Positions 18,593-26,948 of a stretch of 64,000 bases of DNA are shown here, piece by piece (within the stretch, counting starts at the first letter, position 1; every line of letters begins with the position of its first letter). The position numbers and the translations under genes were made by a program. The stretch is from NCBI RefSeq assembly GCF_009295825.1, contig NZ_WHKF01000004.1:434001-498000 (forward strand), given 5' to 3'. Source of the stretch: Marinifilum sp. N1E240 (GTDB lineage Bacteria; Bacteroidota; Bacteroidia; Bacteroidales; Marinifilaceae). The notes beneath the pieces were generated by a model. The model was given only the letters and a program-made list of their open reading frames with translations. It was not told where the DNA came from and ran no database searches.

Positions 18593-19573
18593 TTAAATTT
18601 TCCCAAGTATCTTATCCATTACCCAAGCTGTGTGAGAAGCAGTTAGGCCATTCGAGGGATGTTGTATATTGCCAATAAGTTGTTCTCTTATATTCTGAAC
18701 ATGATAGAGCTGTATATTTTCAGGATTATCTATAAATACCTCATTTGTTCCATTTTGATTAGATAAGAGGAGAGGAGCCTCGTCAAATACAGAAAATGTA
18801 ATTTTACCTTTGCTTCCAAAAATTTCAACGATATCTTCTCTTTGACTACAGCCAAAGTTCCAACTACCAGTTCCAATTATACCATTTTTATGCAACCAAC
18901 ACGCGGTTATAGCATCTTTTGCTTTGTATAAATTCTGTTGGTTAGTACTTATTCCTGATGCATCTTCAATGTCACCTAATAGGTGAATGAAAAGGTCAAG
19001 TCCGTGGCTTGCCAAATCATCGAAATAACCACCAGGAGCTATTTCTGGATCTGTTCGCCAATTGTATTGACCTGATAAATCCAGTTGATTGGCAGGTTTG
19101 CTTAAATGCCAGCGTATATGTCTGATTTCTCCAATACTATTATTGTTAATCCATGTTTTTACCTGCTCAAAACGTGGTAAGGAGCGACGATAATAGGCGA
19201 CAAATAAGGGAAGATCTTTGTTGGAAAACGCCTCACAAATTTCCACACACTCTTTGTAATTTGGAACTAAAGGCTTTTCGATACAACAAATTTTTCCTGC
19301 CTCCGCAATTTTTAAAGCATAATATTTATGTGAGTCAGGTGGCGTGGCAATATAAACTGCATCAATCTCTTTATCATGAATTAATTCGTCGGCATTGGAA
19401 TAGAACTTGGCAATTTTATGTCTTTGAGCAAAATCTTTTGCTTTATCAGCATTTCTTCTCATAACTGCGCTAAGTTCAAAACCTTCTGTTTTTTGATAAG
19501 CAGGACCGCTTTTAAGTTCTGTTACACTTCCACAGCCTAAAATACCCCAACGAATTAAAGTTTTATTTTCCAT
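18593..19573 (-). CDS. Gfo/Idh/MocA family NAD(P)-dependent oxidoreductase
   Basis: 326 residues from the ATG at 19571-19573; a TTG two codons earlier is possible but less likely. The N-terminal Rossmann fold begins RWGILGCGSVTE, and the conserved catalytic-loop motif EKPLV follows about 90 residues on. The C-terminal domain has the His of DDLASHGLDLFIHLLG, typical of sugar and inositol dehydrogenases. No signal peptide. The substrate cannot be deduced, and no sugar catabolic genes lie beside it. A short gene remnant lies 21 nt upstream on the same strand. Confidence 0.88.
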   Translation of the reverse strand: MENKTLIRWGILGCGSVTELKSGPAYQKTEGFELSAVMRRNADKAKDFAQRHKIAKFYSNADELIHDKEIDAVYIATPPDSHKYYALKIAEAGKICCIEKPLVPNYKECVEICEAFSNKDLPLFVAYYRRSLPRFEQVKTWINNNSIGEIRHIRWHLSKPANQLDLSGQYNWRTDPEIAPGGYFDDLASHGLDLFIHLLGDIEDASGISTNQQNLYKAKDAITACWLHKNGIIGTGSWNFGCSQREDIVEIFGSKGKITFSVFDEAPLLLSNQNGTNEVFIDNPENIQLYHVQNIREQLIGNIQHPSNGLTASHTAWVMDKILGKI

Positions 19574-19594
19574 GCACAATTTTAAAAAGAAAAC

Positions 19595-19771
19595 TTAGTT
19601 CCACCATTTTTTCGCGCTAGAAATTTGAACAGAATTTATTGTTATGGCTTCCCCAATTTTTAGAGTTCTATATTTTACATTTAGTAATTTGGCGGTTAGT
19701 TTTCCAAAAACTGATGATGCTCCTATAATTAAAACGGTTCTGTTTTTTCTTCTTTCATATTTGCTAATCAA
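19595..19771 (-). pseudogene. Small reading frame with a Rossmann-like start; possible gene remnant
   Basis: A 58-codon frame from a TTG at 19769-19771 (no ATG in frame) to TAA. It reads RTVLIIGASSVFGKLTAK near the start, resembling the GASSxxG nucleotide-binding loop of Rossmann proteins, and ends ISSAKKWWN. A Rossmann protein would need 200 or more residues, so this is either a decayed gene or a small protein that merely resembles one. A run of eight A precedes the TTG on the coding strand, which could mark a frameshift. Low confidence that it is expressed. Confidence 0.3.
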
Positions 19772-19816
19772 TTTTTTTTGGATAAAACAAAATTAATAAG
19801 CAGATATGCGAAAGAG

Positions 19817-19850
19817 GTATACAAATTACCGAAGCTTGTATACGAATTAC
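19817..19850. repeat. Pair of 13-bp direct repeats with an embedded inverted repeat
   Basis: GTATACAAATTAC at 19817-19829 and GTATACGAATTAC at 19838-19850: one mismatch and a period of 21 bp, two helical turns. GTATACAA (19817-19824) and TTGTATAC (19836-19843) also form an inverted repeat. The rest of 19772-19908 shows no gene. The layout fits a protein binding site, perhaps controlling the small frame or the oxidoreductase to its left, but nothing identifies the protein. Confidence 0.4.
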
Positions 19851-19908
19851 AGATTATTAATGTAAGTAATGGAATTGATTTACATTCAATAAAGAGATTG
19901 ATGAAGTA

Positions 19909-20412
19909 TTAATTGTGAAATTTAGAATTATCAACTAATTCTTTTTCCAATTGTTTTAATTCAGTAATGTCATCAATTATTGTAACGATATACTTTTCCT
20001 TTTCGAAATTAAACAAGCGTGTTGAAAATTGTAAATGTTTATCGGAACGCATTCCATGGTAGTCAATAAATGGCTTGATAAGATGCTTGTTTTCTACGGG
20101 TTTGTTTTCGGCATACGATAAAAGAGCAGCTATTCGAAGTTCACAACTATTGCACTGAGTAGTAGATCCACAGTTTCTATTCTCTTCTATGTGATAAGCA
20201 CAGCCTAGTACTTCTCCACATTTTCGATACAAAAGTTGTTCATCTTTTTTATTCGAAAAAATTGTAGTTAAAGGATCATTAAATGCTCTTAGTTTTAAAT
20301 TATTATCTAAGAGCATTACACAGCTGTTTATATTATTTAAAATAATATTTAAGAAATCACTGCTGCCACTTAGTAGGCTAAATCGTTCATTAGTGTGCGT
20401 AAGATCTGTCAT
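19909..20412 (-). CDS. Stand-alone PAS protein with a five-cysteine cluster
   Basis: 167 residues: a single PAS domain (about 18-155) with no kinase, cyclase or DNA-binding output. It begins SCVMLLDNNLKLRAFNDP and ends with the usual EKYIVTIIDDITELKQLEKEL helix. Between the strands lies Cys65-Gly, Cys71, Cys81-Gly, Cys87 and Cys90, i.e. CGx4Cx9CGx4CxxC. I recall similar Cys patterns within PAS-type sensors, where a metal or redox role is likely but not established. The start is preceded by GGGGG on the coding strand. The partner kinase must be elsewhere. Confidence 0.75.
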   Translation of the reverse strand: MTDLTHTNERFSLLSGSSDFLNIILNNINSCVMLLDNNLKLRAFNDPLTTIFSNKKDEQLLYRKCGEVLGCAYHIEENRNCGSTTQCNSCELRIAALLSYAENKPVENKHLIKPFIDYHGMRSDKHLQFSTRLFNFEKEKYIVTIIDDITELKQLEKELVDNSKFHN

Positions 20413-20568
20413 ATTGTAAATCCCCCTTATTTAAGTTGTAGTCAATAATCGAATAAGAAAGTTAATATAATTTAAAATTAATTCCAAAAAATATGTTATT
20501 AAAAATAATCTGTAAATATGCAGATGTTGAGTGTTATAGGGTGTTTGGAGGCTTTGTTGTTTTAAATG

Positions 20569-21672
20569 TTAAAGTGGTGTGATATTGTAAATTCCTCTAG
20601 TAATTACATTGGATAAGTTTTGTGCATCAAGAATTTCGATATATTCATTTGATTCGATTCCAACGTCGATAAATTTTCTCTTTAAAAAGATATTGTTCTC
20701 AATTTCTTTATCAATTATGAAAATATAAGAATCCGTTCCTGATTTGAAGATAGCTGATATTGGCAATGCCAAAGCATCTTTTTCATTTGTTTTAATTTCA
20801 GCATCAACATATGATCCATAATTAAGATTTCCTTTTATTACATCAGCTAAGCAAATAATAGATTTCGATTTTGAATCAATTGTATTTCCAATACTTTTAA
20901 TAATTGCTATACTTTCATTTTTGCCTGGACTTATAATAGTAACACTTTGACCTTTTTTTATTGAGTTAATATCTTTCTCAAAAAGATTAAGCTTTATCTG
21001 TAGCTTATCAGGATTAACAATTTTAGCAAGTAACTCTTGATTTTCAGTATATTTTCCAATTGTAATTTTATTATTTTCAATAAATCCACTTATTGGAGCA
21101 ACAACGGGAAAATAAGTATATAATTTTCCATTTTTAATCCGGCTAGTATTGAATCCTAAAAGCTCGAGTTTTAATTGCAAAGATTCGAGATATATTTTTG
21201 ATGTAAGATACTTACTTTGAGAAATTTCAAATTCTTTTTTGGCTCCAATGTTTTCATTCATTAATTCTTTTTGCCTTAAGTAGTTTGATTTTAGCATATT
21301 GGTTTCTATTACTTTATTGGCAAAATCAGTTTGAAGATTTATAAAATCGTTGGAAACCAGTTGGCATAGCACTTGTCCTTTTTTCACAAAATCGCCTGAC
21401 GAAAAATGGATTGATTTTATTATTCCTTTGATTGGAGTACTAATTTCAGCATATCCATCAGGTTTAGCCGAAACATAGCCGGTACAACTTATCTTGTCTG
21501 TAAAGCGGTGGATTTCAGGTTTACCTATTTCCATTTTGTCATTATTGAATTGTTCCTTGGTGATTTGAATCAATTCTTCTGATGGAATAATTTCTATGGA
21601 TTCTTTAGAATCTTGATTTTTACATCCAATTGCTAAAACCATTAATATTGTAATTATAATTATCTGTCTCAT
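20569..21672 (-). CDS. RND efflux periplasmic adaptor (CusB/CzcB type lipoprotein)
   Basis: 367 residues. A lipoprotein signal with lipobox VLAIGC places the mature N-terminus at Cys17, anchored in a membrane. The barrel-sandwich (biotinyl-lipoyl-like) half-motifs are seen around ISTPIKGIIKSIHFSSGDFVKKGQ (about 78-101) and FPVVAPISGFIEN (about 188-200), enclosing a short hairpin of coiled coil (about 115-175); the beta-barrel and membrane-proximal domains follow. It starts 2 nt after the pump gene stop, so they form one operon. It bridges the pump to the outer-membrane channel, which here is fused to the pump. Confidence 0.92.
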   Translation of the reverse strand: MRQIIIITILMVLAIGCKNQDSKESIEIIPSEELIQITKEQFNNDKMEIGKPEIHRFTDKISCTGYVSAKPDGYAEISTPIKGIIKSIHFSSGDFVKKGQVLCQLVSNDFINLQTDFANKVIETNMLKSNYLRQKELMNENIGAKKEFEISQSKYLTSKIYLESLQLKLELLGFNTSRIKNGKLYTYFPVVAPISGFIENNKITIGKYTENQELLAKIVNPDKLQIKLNLFEKDINSIKKGQSVTIISPGKNESIAIIKSIGNTIDSKSKSIICLADVIKGNLNYGSYVDAEIKTNEKDALALPISAIFKSGTDSYIFIIDKEIENNIFLKRKFIDVGIESNEYIEILDAQNLSNVITRGIYNITPL

Positions 21673-21674
21673 GA

Positions 21675-24600
21675 TTATTTACTTAAATAGTTCAATTCAA
21701 TTGCTACTTGATTGTATTTAAACAAGTCGTCTAAATGTTTGGTTCTTAGTTCTAATGCATTTTCCATACTAATTGCAAATTGGAAAAAATCTACTTCACC
21801 TAGTTGAAAAGTCTTTTCTGCATTACGAATAATTTCATTACTTAAGTCAATTCCTGTGTTTTCGAAGTACTGTATTGTTTCCTTATATTTTATTAATTCT
21901 GATTTTAATTCCCGTTGTTTAGAGTGTAGTTGAATCAAAGTATTGGCTTCACTTAATTTTGACATAATTAAACCGATCTGTGTTGCTTTTATTTTAGACT
22001 TATGAGCTTTATAAAAGAGAGGAATGGATAAACCAATTTGAAATCCTTCGTAGGTTTTATGATTGGAATAACTGTTTGAGCCTCGATAATAAGATAAGGA
22101 AATATCAGGTAATGTTTTGTTAATTTGAAGCTTTGATAAAAGTTCTTTATGCTGTACATCTAATCTAGCCTCTTGCATTGTAAAACTTGACTTTGGCTTA
22201 AATTCTTCTAATTGAATCTTTTCCAATTTTTGATCCTGAATTTTATAAGGTGTCTGTATTTGAGTGATTGAATTTAACTTTGTGTAAGCAATCACTAATT
22301 TATGTGAAAGATCTTTAACTTTCAATGTTGTTTTTTCCTGTTTTGCCTTGGAATTCAATAAATCTAAAAGACTAATTTCTCCATTTTTGTATTTCAGTTT
22401 TGCACTTTTTGTGTAATTGGAAAATAAGGAATCTATTTTTTTAAAAACTTCCATTTTGTTAGTCAGATACAATATTTGGTTGTATGCTAAAGAAATATCC
22501 CTCACAATTAACTGCTTGCGATGATTGAAAATCAATTCTGCTGAGGATATTTTTTGCTTGTTAATTTTGTTTTGTGCAGAATAAACGGTTGGGAAACTAA
22601 AATTTTGTTCCAGCCCAAATATTTTTAGTGGATGCCCATTTTCAGCTATATTGTTTTGATCGTATTCGTAAAATAATTTTGTTTTATCCGGGTTAAAAAA
22701 TGAAGCTTTTAATGTTTCTTCTTGCTTTAATTGGAGTTCATAAATTTGTAGGTCTTTGTTGTTTTTAAATGCTAATTCAATGGTTTCGTTTAAATCATAC
22801 TCTTTTGTTGTTTGTGCCTGAATTCCAAAACAGGACATCGCTATAAGAAGAATCGTAATTACAGATTTAGAACGGATGAATCGAAGAGGTCGGAAACGAA
22901 TACCGGTAACATTGTAAAAGATTTCGAATAACAATGGAAGTGCGATCATTGTTAGCATACTGGAACTAATTAAACCGCCAATAACTACCGTTGCTAAAGG
23001 TCGCTGAACTTCGGCACCTGCTCCGGTTGAAATTGCCATAGGAAGAAAGCCGGTTGCAGCAGCGGCAGCAGTTAAAATCACAGGTCTTAGACGATTTTTT
23101 GTTCCTGTCAGGATTAATTCCCTCATGTTGCTCATTCCGCCTTTTTGTAAATCCTTTAGATGCTCGATAAGAACGATACCGTTTAAAACAGCTATTCCAA
23201 ATAGTGCGATAAAGCCAATTCCAGCCGATACACTAAATGGCATCCCTCGTATCCATAAAAACAGAACTCCACCAATGGATGATAGGGGAACTGCGGTAAA
23301 AATCATAATGGCATCTTTGAAAGATTTAAATGCAAAATGTAAAAAGATAAATATTAGTAATAAGGCTACAGGAACTGCAAATAGTAAACGTTTGCTTGCA
23401 TTTTGAAGGTTTTCAAATTGTCCTCCATAATGAATATAGTTTCCAGGTTTTAATTGGATGTTTTCATCAATACGAGTTTGAATATCTTCTACTACAGATT
23501 GAAGATCTTTATTTCTTACATTTACACTAATTGCAACCATTCGGTGAGTATTCTCTCTTGAAATTTTAGCAGGTCCTTCGGTATATGTAATATCAGCTAA
23601 TTCACTCATTGGAATAAGGTGAGATTTGTTTAGTGGAATAGGTAAATTTCTGATATTATTTATATCCACACGATTTGCTTGATTTAATCTTACTACCAAA
23701 TCGAATTTTTTTTCTCCTTCAAAAACACTTCCACTTGCAGCACCTCCAAATGCCATAGCTAAATAATTGTTAAGTGTTTGAATGTTTAAACCATATCTTG
23801 CTATCTGCTTTCGTTTATAAGCAATATTCATCTGAGGTAATCCTTCAGTTTTTTCGATTATAATATCAGCGGCACCTGGAACTCTTTCAATCGTTTTTTT
23901 TATTTCAGTAGCTTTTGCACTCAAATACTTTAGATCATCTCCGAAAATTTTTATGGCAATATCTGCTCTTACTCCAGTAATCAATTCATTGAATCTCATC
24001 TCTATAGGTTGAGTGAATTCATATTCAATTCCGGGGATTATTGATAGAGCATCTTTAAATAAATCCGCAAGTTGTTCTTTGTTTTTTGCCGAAGTCCATT
24101 CACTTTTAGGATGTAATTTAATAATCATGTCAATTTCTTCCATCGACATTGGATCGGTTGGTACTTCGGCGGCACCAATTCTACAAACAATTTGATCAAT
24201 TTCGGGAAAGCTATCAATTAAAATTTGCTCCATTTCGGTGCACATTTCTACCGTTTTAGATAGGGATGTTCCCGTTTTTAAAACAGGCTGAATTACAAAA
24301 TCACCTTCATCGAGCGTTGGTACAAATTCGCCTCCCATTCTTGAGAAAATCACCCCAGTAAAAAGCAAAGCTATTAGAGATAGACCTAATACTATCCTTT
24401 TGTGTCCACACGACCATTTCATAATTGGAGTATAGGATTTATACAACCATTCCATAATTCGAGAAGAAATATTCCTTTTGTTTATTGGCTCAGGTTTTAA
24501 AAATAGAGAGGAAGCTACCGGCAGCCATGTAAAACCAAGAATCATTGCGCCTATTATTGCAAAACTGAAAGAAAGAGCCATAGGACGGAACATTTTCCCT

Positions 24601-26021
24601 TCAACACCTTGTAAGGATAAAATAGGAATAAAAACGATAAGGATGATTATTTGTCCAAAGATGGCAGAGTTCATCATTTTGGAAGCGCCACTTATGGTTA
24701 GTTTATCTAATAAAGATTGGCGATTCTCTTTACTGGTACTATTAAATTCTGGGGATTTTACTGTAATTCTGATGGCAATGTATTCTACGATTATAACTGC
24801 TCCGTCTATAATAATACCAAAATCTAAGGCTCCTAAACTCATTAGGTTAGCATCTATTCCAAAAATATACATTACGGATAATGTAAATAGAAGTGAAAGA
24901 GGAATCATTGATGCAATAACTAATGCTGACCTAAGATTGCCAAGTAATACTATAACTACAATCATTACTATTAAGCATCCTAAAACTAAATTTTCAATTA
25001 CGGTGTTGGTTGTTTTTCCAATCAATTCGCTTCTCTCAAGAATTGGATTTACAAAGACACCTTCAGGTAGGTTTTTTTGTATTTCCTCGACTCTTTTTTT
25101 AACCTCATTTATTACCAATTTCGAATTGGCATTTTTCAACATCATTATTTGTCCAAGTACTTTCTCGCCTTCACCATTTGCCGTTATGGCTCCATATCTG
25201 TTGGCAAAACCAAAATGAACTTTGGCTATGTCTTTTATCAAAATTGGTATTCCATTGTTGTTCTGAACTACAATGTTTTCGATATCAGCTATCGATTTTA
25301 CTTGTCCATCGCCTCTTATAAAATAACTCTGATTCGTTTTTTCAATGTAAGCAGCTCCTGTTATACTATTGTTATTTTGGAGTGCCTCAAACAATTCCAT
25401 CAGATTTACATTCATCGATTTTAAATGAAGAGGATCTACCTGCACTTCATATTGTTTTAAAAAACCACCCCAGCTATTAACTTCCACTACTCCGGGTATC
25501 CCAGACAATTGTCTTCTCACAATCCAATCTTGAATGGTGCGAAGTTCCATCGCAGTATATTTATCCTTAAATTCAGGTTTTACATCTAGAATGTATTGAT
25601 ATATTTCACCAAGACCAGTTGTAATTGGTCCCATTTCAGGAGTTCCGAAACCATTGGGAATATTAGCAGTAGCATTTTTAATTTTCTCGGCAATTAACTG
25701 TCGTGGCAGATAGGTTCCCATATTATCATTAAAGACTAGAGTCACTACCGATAAACCAAATTTGGATACAGAGCGAATTTCTTCAATGCCGGGTAAATTA
25801 GACATTTCCAATTCTACAGGTGCAGTTATAAATTGTTCAATTTCCTGAGTAGATAAATTTCCTGAAGTTGTGATAACTTGAACTTGATTATTAGTTATAT
25901 CGGGGACCGCACCAATGGGAATTTTTAGAATAGAGTAGGAACCAAAAAGAACGATAGAAAATGTAAATAGGATAACTATTAGTTTGTTTTTGGTACTAAA
26001 GGCAATTATTTTCTCTAACAT
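21675..26021 (-). CDS. CzcA-type heavy-metal RND pump fused to a TolC-family outer-membrane channel
   Basis: 1448 residues. Residues about 1-1045 are a complete HME-RND pump: 12 membrane helices, two large periplasmic loops and the TM4 signature DFGIIIDGAVIIVE, whose paired acidic residues mark divalent-cation pumps of the CzcA kind rather than the CusA copper kind. Residues about 1052-1069 are a second signal-peptide-like stretch, SVITILLIAMSCFGIQA then Q. From about 1075 to 1448 lies a TolC-family domain with two repeats of long helices (YDLNETIELAFKNN, later PDISLSYYRGSNSYS). Cleavage after Ala1069 would free a normal outer-membrane channel from the pump. Fused forms are known in Bacteroidota. 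It leads the operon with the adaptor; metal specificity (Zn, Co, Cd or Ni) is not settled by the sequence. Confidence 0.93.
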   Translation of the reverse strand: MLEKIIAFSTKNKLIVILFTFSIVLFGSYSILKIPIGAVPDITNNQVQVITTSGNLSTQEIEQFITAPVELEMSNLPGIEEIRSVSKFGLSVVTLVFNDNMGTYLPRQLIAEKIKNATANIPNGFGTPEMGPITTGLGEIYQYILDVKPEFKDKYTAMELRTIQDWIVRRQLSGIPGVVEVNSWGGFLKQYEVQVDPLHLKSMNVNLMELFEALQNNNSITGAAYIEKTNQSYFIRGDGQVKSIADIENIVVQNNNGIPILIKDIAKVHFGFANRYGAITANGEGEKVLGQIMMLKNANSKLVINEVKKRVEEIQKNLPEGVFVNPILERSELIGKTTNTVIENLVLGCLIVMIVVIVLLGNLRSALVIASMIPLSLLFTLSVMYIFGIDANLMSLGALDFGIIIDGAVIIVEYIAIRITVKSPEFNSTSKENRQSLLDKLTISGASKMMNSAIFGQIIILIVFIPILSLQGVEGKMFRPMALSFSFAIIGAMILGFTWLPVASSLFLKPEPINKRNISSRIMEWLYKSYTPIMKWSCGHKRIVLGLSLIALLFTGVIFSRMGGEFVPTLDEGDFVIQPVLKTGTSLSKTVEMCTEMEQILIDSFPEIDQIVCRIGAAEVPTDPMSMEEIDMIIKLHPKSEWTSAKNKEQLADLFKDALSIIPGIEYEFTQPIEMRFNELITGVRADIAIKIFGDDLKYLSAKATEIKKTIERVPGAADIIIEKTEGLPQMNIAYKRKQIARYGLNIQTLNNYLAMAFGGAASGSVFEGEKKFDLVVRLNQANRVDINNIRNLPIPLNKSHLIPMSELADITYTEGPAKISRENTHRMVAISVNVRNKDLQSVVEDIQTRIDENIQLKPGNYIHYGGQFENLQNASKRLLFAVPVALLLIFIFLHFAFKSFKDAIMIFTAVPLSSIGGVLFLWIRGMPFSVSAGIGFIALFGIAVLNGIVLIEHLKDLQKGGMSNMRELILTGTKNRLRPVILTAAAAATGFLPMAISTGAGAEVQRPLATVVIGGLISSSMLTMIALPLLFEIFYNVTGIRFRPLRFIRSKSVITILLIAMSCFGIQAQTTKEYDLNETIELAFKNNKDLQIYELQLKQEETLKASFFNPDKTKLFYEYDQNNIAENGHPLKIFGLEQNFSFPTVYSAQNKINKQKISSAELIFNHRKQLIVRDISLAYNQILYLTNKMEVFKKIDSLFSNYTKSAKLKYKNGEISLLDLLNSKAKQEKTTLKVKDLSHKLVIAYTKLNSITQIQTPYKIQDQKLEKIQLEEFKPKSSFTMQEARLDVQHKELLSKLQINKTLPDISLSYYRGSNSYSNHKTYEGFQIGLSIPLFYKAHKSKIKATQIGLIMSKLSEANTLIQLHSKQRELKSELIKYKETIQYFENTGIDLSNEIIRNAEKTFQLGEVDFFQFAISMENALELRTKHLDDLFKYNQVAIELNYLSK

Positions 26022-26578
26022 GACGAAGTTTTTTTGAATCTTAATTCTTGATTGAATTTTTGCGTCAACTTAAAACTCATTGCAATAAATATTCATCGCA
26101 CCTATTCTTCGCCACTACCTTAAAATATTTATACTAATAAATTGACAATTGATTAGAATTTTAAACTATTTCCAAGTTATGAAAATAATACACCTATGAC
26201 AAAAAAGATAGCTATTGATTTGGATATGATAAATAATATTAATGTTTTTTGATGTGTAATGTAATGGCTGGTAAAACAAAAGATATTAATTTATTAGGCT
26301 TTGATACAATAGGGATTTTATACACAGACGCTTATATGCATAAATAGTTGTGCTTGTGACAAAAGAATTATTTTTCTGAGATGTGTCCCTTATTTGTATG
26401 AATGTTGGAATAATTTTTTGTTTTATAAACAATTTGTGTTTTATAGCTGTAAAAGGAAACAAAAATTACTTCTTTCCGTAAATCTGATTTGTAGTTTTCA
26501 CTGAAAAGTGGGAAGCCCAAAGACTTTACTATTTAAAATTGATGAATGCTTTCACTGGAGAGCCAATTAAATTTACCT
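26022..26578. other. 557-nt divergent intergenic region between the metal pump and the exopolysaccharide locus
   Basis: No credible reading frame, tRNA or known riboswitch was seen. It must hold the promoters for the pump operon (minus) and the polysaccharide locus (plus), but I found no exact TAnnTTTG box on either strand. A small palindrome TTTTCA-C-TGAAAA lies at 26495-26507, and a GC-richer patch with TGGGAAGCCCA lies at 26509-26519, about 60 nt before the receiver gene; both are of unknown meaning. The length for its content suggests a long 5' leader. Confidence 0.5.
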
Positions 26579-26941
26579 ATGAAAAAAATACTTGTTGTTG
26601 ACGATAAACCATCTATGAGCCAATTAATGGTTCGATTTCTACAAAACTCATTCGATGTAACAACCAAGGATGATGGACTTAAAGCTATCTCATGGTTGCA
26701 ATCGGGTAACATTCCAGATATCATTTTAACAGACCTACAGATGCCAAATATGGATGGTATCGAGTTAATCAAGCGAATTAAGGAAAGTGGATATTTTAAT
26801 GATATTCCAATTATTGTTTTAAGTAGTCAGGAAAGTAGTAATGTGCGTGTTGAATGTCTTAAGCTAGGTGCGGAAGATTACATAATGAAACCATTTAATC
26901 CTGAAGAATTGATGATAAGAATTGAACGTTTGATTAAATAG
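26579..26941 (+). CDS. Single-domain response regulator (CheY-like receiver)
   Basis: 120 residues, one receiver domain and nothing else. It starts MKKILVVDDKPSMSQ (acidic pair Asp8/Asp9), has phospho-acceptor Asp52 in ILTDLQMPNMDG, the switch residue in IIVLSSQ and the Lys of YIMKPFNPEEL. I chose the ATG at 26579 because the family begins at MKKILVVDD; an ATG 11 codons earlier would add an unconserved leader. It is first in the polysaccharide locus, 7 nt before the sugar-phosphate transferase, so it probably controls synthesis by protein contact rather than transcription. Confidence 0.9.
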   Translation: MKKILVVDDKPSMSQLMVRFLQNSFDVTTKDDGLKAISWLQSGNIPDIILTDLQMPNMDGIELIKRIKESGYFNDIPIIVLSSQESSNVRVECLKLGAEDYIMKPFNPEELMIRIERLIK

Positions 26942-26948
26942 AGATATT

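Noticed and set aside
24478-25218. A 246-codon open frame antisense to the metal pump gene
   Set aside because: It lies wholly inside the conserved pump gene on the other strand, has no recognisable domain, and long antisense frames arise easily opposite biased codon use.
26495-26507. TTTTCA-C-TGAAAA palindrome upstream of the polysaccharide locus
   Set aside because: Short and AT-rich; such palindromes are expected by chance here, and no second copy was noticed.
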